A stretch of 13,607 nt of DNA from Dictyocoela muelleri (taxonomy: Eukaryota; Microsporidia): NCBI GenBank assembly GCA_016256075.1, contig SDVU01000419.1, positions 1-13,607 on the forward strand. Reading direction: 5' to 3'. Numbering within the stretch: the stretch's first letter is position 1; each line of letters begins with the position of its first letter. Shown here piece after piece: positions 8,070 to 13,607 of this stretch. The position numbers and the translations under genes were made by a program. Below the pieces are notes generated by a model. That model was not told the origin of the DNA, ran no database searches, and saw only the letters and a program-made list of their open reading frames with translations.

Positions 8070-8939
8070 ATTTAATATAATCATTAAATCTCTCCAAACT
8101 CAATGTTTTTATAGTTTCTGAAAAACAAAAAAAACATTTAAATGGTAGATGGTATATCAAGATCAATCCCATAACTGTAATGTTTTATTTTTTTCAAATG
8201 CAGCCAAAGATTTTCTTTTTTTTGAGTATTGGCTTTACTTACTGGATCTACAAAAAATGTTTGAGATTTACACTATTAGTGTATTTATCCTGAATTTTTT
8301 TTGTATACAGACCACTTATCCGAAACTATATATGATTTTTTTTAATATGTTTATCAATAAGAGTTAACAAACTTGAAGCATCTCTATTTTAAACTTCTTG
8401 GCAATAACAATAACCAGTTTTGTATTCAACAGCCCAAAACACAAACTGGTTTCCCTACATCACCAACTCAATATTTTCGTTTTTCCCAGTAAGTTTCATA
8501 AATATTTACCCATTTTAAGACATTTGAGAGCGGTCTCTGCTTAGCTTTAACATATAAACTAATTTTTTTCCCTGAATAATTGAAGTAGGGTTTTGTACAT
8601 ATCTTTACCAATTTCACAGATTTTTATAATATATATGACACTAAAAAGTTTTTTTTAAAAAAATAAAATGTAAATTTAAGAAAAAAGAAAGGGGGTTCTT
8701 TTATCTGCTAGAGAACAATCAGACAAAATATTAAGGGCTCCTTTACATTTGGGTCATTTTAGCAGTAACCAGATTATATTTAGTCGTTTTTTTTGTTTTC
8801 AATTCTTTTTTTTGCATTTATCACAAAACTTTTGCTTTGGTATTACCTCTATAACCCGCATAATTTCAATAATGTTTTCTTTTTGTGAAATATAATCAAA
8901 AAATCCATGATCAGGAGCCCTATCTATACGTTTAAACAT
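8070..8939 (-). pseudogene. decayed Merlin/IS1595-type transposase (Merlin A)
   Basis: Read on the minus strand from an ATG at 8939 (MFKRIDRAPDHGFFDYIS). A zinc-ribbon remnant follows: FCDKCKKK, then PKCKGALNILSDCS. Next is the DDE core: NIYETYWEKRKY (family IDET; the first catalytic Asp codon is TAT, Tyr, at 8498-8500), VGDVGKPV, FWAVEYKTGYCYCQEV, NRDASSLLTLIDKHI, SDKWSVYKK (second Asp at 8318-8320), the Asn-His-like turn VNLKHF, FVDPVSKANTQKKENLW (catalytic Glu at 8213-8215) and HLKKIKHYSYGID. The order and spacing are those of ISXO2-like DDE transposases (DDE_Tnp_IS1595). Several stops and frame changes separate the blocks (at least six breaks), so it is inactive. The C-terminal limit is approximate. 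Confidence 0.8.
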
Positions 8940-8942
8940 GGG

Positions 8943-9275
8943 GTATTTTATTTTTATTTTTTATATATCAAAGTAACTTGTTACCCCCCCTAAAAATATT
9001 GAAATGGTAGCAATATTATTAACAAATGTTAATAAAAATCTCTTAAAATCCCGAGTTCTACCCATAAGTAAAAAATTTTATAGTATGAAGCAATAAATTA
9101 AAAATTTCTAAATTTATTGCTTTGCACCAAATTTAGAAAAATTTAATTCATAACTTCATATTATAAATTTTTTTACTTATGAGTAGAAAATCGGGATTAA
9201 AGATATTTTTATTATCATTTGTGCATAAGATCTCTTACCATTTCCATTTTTTTTTGGGGGGTCGGGAAACTGTTG
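8943..9275 (-). repeat. right terminal inverted repeat of Merlin A, itself a palindrome
   Basis: Inverted partner of 7708-8052. The part from about 8983 to 9262 is a palindrome centred near 9122, with arms of about 135-140 bp. Internal landmarks seen in both arms and in the other end include AAATGGTA, AATAAAAATCTC, CATAAGTAAA, TATGAAGC/TATGAAGT and TTTGCACC. It has lost part of the outer GTTTCCCCTAAAAAAACC block, which is replaced by a run of C or G. Confidence 0.88.
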
Positions 9276-9595
9276 GAGAAACCAAATCCACATGTCGAGG
9301 CATCTCTAATCAGAGTACTTTTATGAAAGAGATAAGATGTACCTGGTTCGGACTAGTTACTCTTTATGATCGGCTCGGCGTCATACATAACTATTGCTCT
9401 TTTGATTAGGTTGTAAACAGTCGGAAGTGATTTTATAGAAATATAAGACTTCCAAGAACCCACGGTCTTGTACCAAGGTCTGGGACAACTCGCCAGGTTT
9501 AAAGATTGTGTATTGTGGTATGATTTTGGTGTTGTATATTTGCTTAGCTGGGAAATTGTATTATATTTAGAAAACTTTCAATAAACATAGTTTTA
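9276..9595 (+). mobile_element. probable 3' part of the interrupted LINE
   Basis: GC-richer than its surroundings, like 6559-7700, and on the same strand. One frame reads EPTVLYQGLGQLARF with KDCVLWYDFG just after it (about 9457-9528). This resembles the 'P-x-L-x-x-G-x-x-x-L-A-R-x-R-x-G-x-x-W' segment that lies before the terminal zinc knuckle in many LINE proteins. No clear CCHC knuckle was found. AATAAACATAG near 9582 could be the end of the element. The assignment rests on orientation, composition and this single block. Alternatively it could be an unrelated decayed sequence. Confidence 0.4.
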
Positions 9596-10037
9596 ATTTA
9601 TTTATTTCTTACTTTGCTTTTAACATAATGTGAAACATAAAAATGTATTGAACTGATACCGATTCCACGATATTCACAATTTTTATTTTTTTAACCTAAT
9701 TTTAACGATGATTTTTATAAGAGCTAAACAGAAGAATACTAATTACAAAAATATAATTCTAGGGTTGATTTTTTTCCATAAAAACATTCCTGACGCCCAT
9801 CAATTAATTTAAATAATGATATAAATTTTTATTAAATCTAAGTGTAAATTTTTTTGTTTAATTTTTTGCAATCTCTATTTATTTATGACATTAACAGCCT
9901 TTAATAAAAATTAGAGCAGATATATGCCTTATAGTTATCAAAATAGAGAGTTATCTCAAAATTAGTCTTTAGACTTTTAGCTTCGGTTTTTTAAATTATA
10001 TGTAATTCTTGATCTACTTAAAGGCCGAATACATAAT
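9596..10037. other. AT-rich spacer without genes
   Basis: No coding frame, RNA gene or clear repeat is visible on either strand. It separates the LINE remnant from Merlin B. The GC content drops back to the level of the genomic background. Confidence 0.5.
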
Positions 10038-10045
10038 ATTTATTT
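10038..10045 (+). repeat. left target-site duplication of Merlin B
   Basis: ATTTATTT lies directly outside the left terminal repeat (GGATCAGG). The identical 8-mer at 11091-11098 directly follows the right end. Eight bases is the duplication length expected for Merlin. The sequence is AT-rich, so chance agreement is possible, but the position at both exact ends argues against it. Confidence 0.85.
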
Positions 10046-11090
10046 GGATCAGGCTGGTTTTTTTTTCCGGTTAATGTATCAAATTGCTTTTCCCCGTTTT
10101 AAAAATAAAATATTTAAAAATTAAAATATTATAAAAAAAGATAGCAAAATTAAAAATATTTAATTAAATCCAAGAATTTTAAATACGAGCCGGCTTTGTT
10201 GTATCAATAAATAAGAAATAATCGATTAACATTTGATGCTTCAACTCATACATCCTCTTTGCATCTTAATAAATATTTTCAATTTATTATTAAACGACTC
10301 AACATTTTGCATATGTATGCCTGTGATGAGATATACGAATTTATTTATTGGTAAGCCTAAGGTGATTATACCTCAATTCATGCAGACTCTTATAAGCTGG
10401 CCATTCATCAGTATGAATATAAGATCCTTCCGCCATTACTCTTTGTATTATTGGTAATAAAGTATCTGAATTTCTACTTTATACAACTTCTGCATACCCT
10501 TTCGCGGCAGTTAGTGAGGTATCAACCAACGTGATCGCCCAAACTTTGTTTTGATGGATCTGCCACGGTGTGCACAAACATTATGATTCAACATATTTTC
10601 GTATACCCGAACTACAGAACCAGGTTCATAAACTTTTATAGGATTATTTTCGATATGCCGCTTAATTGCCGTCAAAAAACCTGTATTAATATTAATCAAC
10701 ATATTTTTATGGCCCAACTTTCTTTTTATAATTTTATTAATATCAATTGGTTCGCATAGATGTTATATTACCTTTAATACAGTAGCGGAGATTTGAATTT
10801 TTCAAAAAAAACTACCTTTTAAAACAGACCTGATTGATTGATTATTGCTACAATAATAATTCATGCATCGCCATGTGTATTCTAACGACGCCCCTTTCGT
10901 TTTTTCAGTTGGATCAATTATTTACAATTTTTAAATTGCACCTACTTGATATAATTCGATTTCTCATAAGAGATTCTAGCAATTCTGAGTTGGTGCATGT
11001 ATATAATCGATTTTTAAATTCTTCCACAAGGGTCATATTTTTTAATTTTTAATACAGGTTTGCCCCGCCGGGAAAAAACAAACCTGATCC
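10046..11090 (-). mobile_element. Merlin-like DNA transposon with 8-bp target duplication (Merlin B)
   Basis: A 1045-bp element bounded by imperfect terminal inverted repeats: GGATCAGGCTGG, a T run and CCGG on the left (10046-10070), and the complement of GGATCAGGTTTG, a T run and CCCGG on the right (about 11068-11090). It is flanked on both sides by ATTTATTT. One transposase remnant fills nearly the whole element on the minus strand. The right end also contains an 8-bp inverted pair (CAGGTTTG at 11055-11062, CAAACCTG at 11079-11086) not mirrored on the left. The short ends and different transposase set it apart from Merlin A. Perfect target duplications next to a decayed coding region suggest a moderately old, undisturbed insertion. 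Confidence 0.88.
10150..11036 (-). pseudogene. decayed Merlin/IS1595-type transposase (Merlin B)
   Basis: Read on the minus strand from an ATG at 11036: MTLVEEFKNRLYTCTNSELL, then LMRNRIISSRCN. Next is a zinc-ribbon part (LEYTWRCMNYYCSNNQSIRS, then VLKGSFFEKFKSP) typical of ISXO2-like proteins. The DDE core follows: EPGSVVRVYENMLNHN with AHRGRS (family pattern V-x-x-D-E-T-x-L-N; the first Asp is Tyr, TAC, at 10601-10603), QNKVWAITLVDTSLTAAKGY, DTLLPIIQRVMAEGSYIHTD with EWPAYKSL (second Asp at 10407-10409), RYNHL, ITGIHMQNVESFNNKLK (Glu at 10298-10300) and a C-terminal SYLKFLDLIKYF. At least six stops or frame changes separate the blocks. Nearly full length for the family (about 290-300 residues), but inactive. 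Confidence 0.88.
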
Positions 11091-11098
11091 ATTTATTT
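11091..11098 (+). repeat. right target-site duplication of Merlin B
   Basis: ATTTATTT immediately follows the terminal CCTGATCC of Merlin B and matches 10038-10045 exactly. Confidence 0.85.
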
Positions 11099-11979
11099 TA
11101 TCAATACTCGTCATAATACAGGTAAATATATGATTTTATGAATTTTTAAGATCCATTATTGTTTTTTTCTGCGATGAGTCACGGTAAGAATATTCTCGCT
11201 TGCAGAGCTTTCTGCCTTCTTTTAAAATATTAGACTATGTCTTAATCACCTATTAATCTGAAACAGATGTATACTACTTCTATAATACCATTTAATACCA
11301 TCCATAACATTTTTAATTTTTTATTTAAGTTATTTTAAATAATTGAATTATTTTATTTAATTTTACATTCGAAGTTGTTAACCAATAAGATATCTGATTC
11401 AAAATTAGAATTTCGAAAAATGAATTCACAACAATCAAAATCAAAGATTAAATTTTAATTATTTTCAATATACTTTTAAATAAAATTTAATTTTTTTATG
11501 CGTGTTTTAAGAATAAAAATATTTTATGCCGAATCTAAAATAAATTTCATAACATTTAAAGATTATTTTGGTTTAATTTTTTATCGAAAAAGGTAAAAAA
11601 TAGTAATTTTTTTAAAAAAATAATTATCTGTAGTCTTTTGAGTCATTGATAAAACGAAAATCGCATATAAAGCTGGGCAAAATAGTGTAAAATTTAAATT
11701 AAAAGATCAAGGTAGGTGAAAATTTTACGTGTGGATAATTATGAAAATTTGCAAGTTTATAAAATTAAAGTTTTTAAATAAGCATTTTCTTATTTTCATC
11801 TCTGTTTTATGTTCTATCATTTAAATTAAAAATTTAAATACAATTTTAAGTCCCGTGTTACATAATTGTTTATTAAAGCATTTTACCAAATTTTATATTT
11901 ACAAAATATTACTTCTAAAAAAAACCCCAATTACATTTTATATAATTTTATACCTCATTTATAAATAAATATTATCAAG
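11099..11979. other. AT-rich spacer upstream of the Gaa1-like gene
   Basis: No coding frame is supported on either strand. A short GC-richer patch at about 11168-11215 (GCGATGAGTCACGG and following) may be a scrap of a mobile element, but I could not place it. The last 40 bases lead into the CCCC tract before the next gene. Confidence 0.5.
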
Positions 11980-11983
11980 CCCC
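11980..11983 (+). promoter_or_regulatory. CCCC start-proximal motif
   Basis: Four C residues lie directly against the ATG at 11984 in otherwise very AT-rich DNA. A CCC- or GGG-containing signal at or just upstream of the start codon is a known feature of many microsporidian genes, where transcripts have very short leaders. It supports both the chosen start and the proposed lineage. Confidence 0.5.
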
Positions 11984-13108
11984 ATGTTTCTAGAAAGATT
12001 AATAAAAAATTTAAGATTCTTAAATAAAAGAAAGTTTTTAACAAAAATATTAATTCTTTCAATAGCAACAGCAACACTTGTTATAATCCACCCTGAAAAT
12101 AATAAAATACTTTCAAAAGAAATATTTGATGACAGAATGTCAATTTGTGAATTAAATTATGAAGATAAAATATATTTTGATAAATCACTGGTATATAACA
12201 ATTCAAATTCAGTTTCTAAAACTATAGCAATTTACGGCAACCCAGAGGATTTGAATTTTTTCCATGTATTAGCTTCTTCACTTGAAAAATATCCAATAAA
12301 AATTATTTTAAACGGGGATAAAAAAGAGAAAGGTTATTTCGCAGAAATATTTTTAGATTTTGATTCAGAAGAACCATTCATAAAAAATGATGTTTTTAAG
12401 TCTTATCAGCCAAATTCAGACATATTTTTTGTTGCTTCAAAACTTTTTAAACAAAAAATTAATTTTGATTTGAAAGAACTAATTTTATACTCGCACGTTG
12501 AAATATTAGCAAAGCAGTTTTTAGAATTATTGATGATGCGATTTAAAGAGAAAATCAATTTTTTATCAGTGACCTTAATGAAAGCATTTAACTTTATCTT
12601 AAAAATAACAAAATGTGGAAATAATAAAATTAAAAATAATATATACAATGATTCAAATTCAGCCAAAAATGATCTAATTAAAGACATTCCAATGTTTATT
12701 TTCAATCCAAATAAGCTTTATATTTCAATTTCTAAAAATCGCGATGATCTGAAAAAAATAGTATTTTTAGTTAGATGTATTTGTAACATGGAATCATATT
12801 CATTAGGATCTTATTATTATTTATCATTAGGAAATACAAATATCAACCCAATTTCTATATTGCCATTTATTATAATAATGGCTATATATTTACTTCATGA
12901 TTCTATTTTTGATAAATCAAATATTAACTATTCTTTTGTTTTATTGATCTTCTCACCACTATCAATATTGCTTTTTCTGCGTAAAAGAGCGTTGGCATGT
13001 TTTAAAGTAATGATTTTTACCCTTGCAATTAATTTTAAAGTATCTTTTATTTATTCCTTGTCCATATTTTTCCGGGAAATTGTTTTTTGCATTTGTAAAT
13101 ATGAATAA
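11984..13108 (+). CDS. GAA1: divergent Gaa1-like GPI-transamidase subunit (probable)
   Basis: 374 residues. Gaa1 is an ER-membrane subunit of the GPI-transamidase complex, which attaches GPI anchors to proteins. The layout fits: a basic N-terminus, one membrane segment at about residues 18-36, a luminal region (about 40-265), then membrane segments at about 290-305, 316-333 and 338-364. The best motif is MESYSLGSYYYLSL (269-282), just before the membrane block. It resembles the Gaa1 signature in which an 'LERLHQSFFFYLL' element precedes the multi-span domain. PIKIILNGDKKEKGYFAEIF (104-123) could be a worn M28-peptidase-like strand. It is much shorter than yeast or human Gaa1 (about 610-620 residues), with fewer membrane spans. 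The start at 11984 is backed by the CCCC just before it. The stop overlaps AATAAA (13104-13109). The gene stands alone. If the assignment is wrong, it is an unassigned multi-span ER protein. Confidence 0.5.
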   Translation: MFLERLIKNLRFLNKRKFLTKILILSIATATLVIIHPENNKILSKEIFDDRMSICELNYEDKIYFDKSLVYNNSNSVSKTIAIYGNPEDLNFFHVLASSLEKYPIKIILNGDKKEKGYFAEIFLDFDSEEPFIKNDVFKSYQPNSDIFFVASKLFKQKINFDLKELILYSHVEILAKQFLELLMMRFKEKINFLSVTLMKAFNFILKITKCGNNKIKNNIYNDSNSAKNDLIKDIPMFIFNPNKLYISISKNRDDLKKIVFLVRCICNMESYSLGSYYYLSLGNTNINPISILPFIIIMAIYLLHDSIFDKSNINYSFVLLIFSPLSILLFLRKRALACFKVMIFTLAINFKVSFIYSLSIFFREIVFCICKYE

Positions 13109-13607
13109 AAAAATGAAATATTTTTAGCAATTTATTACCAATTTTAGTAATATTTTTTTTAAGCTTTTTAACAATTTTAACAAAAAGATTGAAATTTTCA
13201 GTGTCAATATAAAAAAACACATTTGAATAAATTTTGAAATGTTATTATTTTTAACACTCAAGAATAAAGCTTCTTTTATAGCATGTCCTAAAAGATTTTG
13301 ATAAATTTAAGTTTTTTTTATATTTCTTAACCTTTACGGATAGCTTAGTAGTTATCCATTTTAATGTAAAATTAAGTCATGGTTCGAAATGTTTTAAAGC
13401 CACATTAAAAACAATCATGCATGATATTAATTGGTCAATAATTTTGAAGTAATAAACATTTGAAATAGCTTATTATGAGTTGATATATTATATTATATTA
13501 CATGCTGACAACATCCATAGCTGCCAACCAGGAGAGTTGTCTCCAACCATAGTCTTATGACCTTTGGTTCCTGGTGTTCCAATAATACGTCACTTCCTAA
13601 GCTACCC
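13109..13607. other. spacer with a composition change at the right edge
   Basis: 13109-13490 is ordinary AT-rich spacer with no credible gene. From about 13500 to the end the sequence becomes clearly richer in G and C and loses its homopolymers. That may be the edge of another gene or mobile element cut by the window. On the minus strand a short open stretch reads IIGTPGTKGHKTMVGDNSPG (about 13580-13521), which I do not recognise. No feature is called there. Confidence 0.4.

Larger units (their letters stand above)
7708..9275 (-). mobile_element. Merlin-like DNA transposon with long palindromic ends (Merlin A)
   Basis: An element of about 1.57 kb. Its two ends (7708-8052 and 8943-9275) are inverted copies of each other, sharing outer CAAC-GTTTCCC, inner GATATATAAAAAATA and most bases between. 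A decayed IS1595/ISXO2-type transposase lies between them on the minus strand. Merlin elements of animals are known to be related to bacterial IS1016/IS1595 and can carry terminal inverted repeats of up to several hundred bases, so the layout fits. I could not find a matching 8-9 bp target duplication: the flanks GGTACTA and GAGAAAC do not agree. The outer limits are therefore uncertain by several bases, or the flanks have diverged. It appears to sit inside a LINE, with LINE-like coding on both sides. Confidence 0.75.

Noticed and set aside
7890-8075. 61-codon plus-strand frame in the left terminal repeat
   Set aside because: It lies within the palindromic arm; its counterpart in the other end is not conserved as protein.
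8149-8367. 72-codon plus-strand frame inside Merlin A
   Set aside because: It is antisense to the transposase core, whose recognisable motifs are on the minus strand.
7708-9275. Possible LTR-type or Polinton-type element because of long terminal repeats
   Set aside because: The terminal repeats are inverted and only about 340 bp. The only coding remnant is an IS1595-type DDE transposase, so a plain DNA transposon explains it.
10834-11052. 72-codon plus-strand frame in Merlin B
   Set aside because: Antisense to the zinc-ribbon part of the Merlin B transposase.
12406-12705. 99-codon minus-strand frame within the Gaa1-like gene
   Set aside because: Antisense shadow; no motif, no start signal, and the plus-strand gene has coherent membrane topology and a CCCC-ATG start.
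13334-13403. tRNA-like stretch (TAGCTTAGTAGTTA resembling an A box, GGTTCGAA resembling a B box)
   Set aside because: Box-like words are present at roughly the right spacing, but no proper acceptor, D, anticodon and T stems form together. At best it is a very decayed tRNA; more likely chance.

Overview
The window is very AT-rich, compact and shows no introns. It has one giant low-complexity open frame, one short membrane-protein gene, and a middle third made of decayed mobile elements. The best fit is a microsporidian with an expanded, transposon-laden genome. Three points support this: (i) the right-hand gene has a CCCC tract directly before its ATG, as microsporidian genes often do; (ii) its product looks like a shortened Gaa1, the kind of reduced GPI-anchoring subunit such parasites keep; (iii) Merlin/IS1595-type transposons and 5'-truncated LINEs of this kind are known from microsporidia. 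The species cannot be named from the sequence alone.

Layout. 1-977: AT-rich non-coding leader with three separate tandem or duplicated repeat zones. 978-6041 (+): one 1687-codon open frame for a highly charged protein built from at least seven independent in-frame tandem arrays (units of 5 to 13 residues). 6042-6558: AT-rich spacer. 6559-9595: a decayed, 5'-truncated LINE (+) with a Merlin-like DNA transposon ('Merlin A', 7708-9275) inserted in it. Merlin A carries a decayed transposase on the minus strand between inverted terminal repeats of about 340 bp, and each terminal repeat is itself a near-perfect palindrome. 9596-10037: spacer. 10038-11098: a second, different Merlin-like element ('Merlin B', 10046-11090) with short terminal inverted repeats and an exact 8-bp target-site duplication, ATTTATTT. 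11099-11979: spacer. 11984-13108 (+): a 374-residue membrane protein that I read as a divergent Gaa1-like GPI-transamidase subunit. 13109-13607: spacer, with a composition change in the last ~110 bases.

Only the two open frames at 978-6041 and 11984-13108 look like intact host genes. Nothing suggests that they work together. The mobile elements lie between them as a nested graveyard. The least ordinary structures are the palindromic terminal repeats of Merlin A and the multi-array repeat protein. Everything here was read by eye and translated by hand. Family assignments rest on recognised motifs, not on searches.
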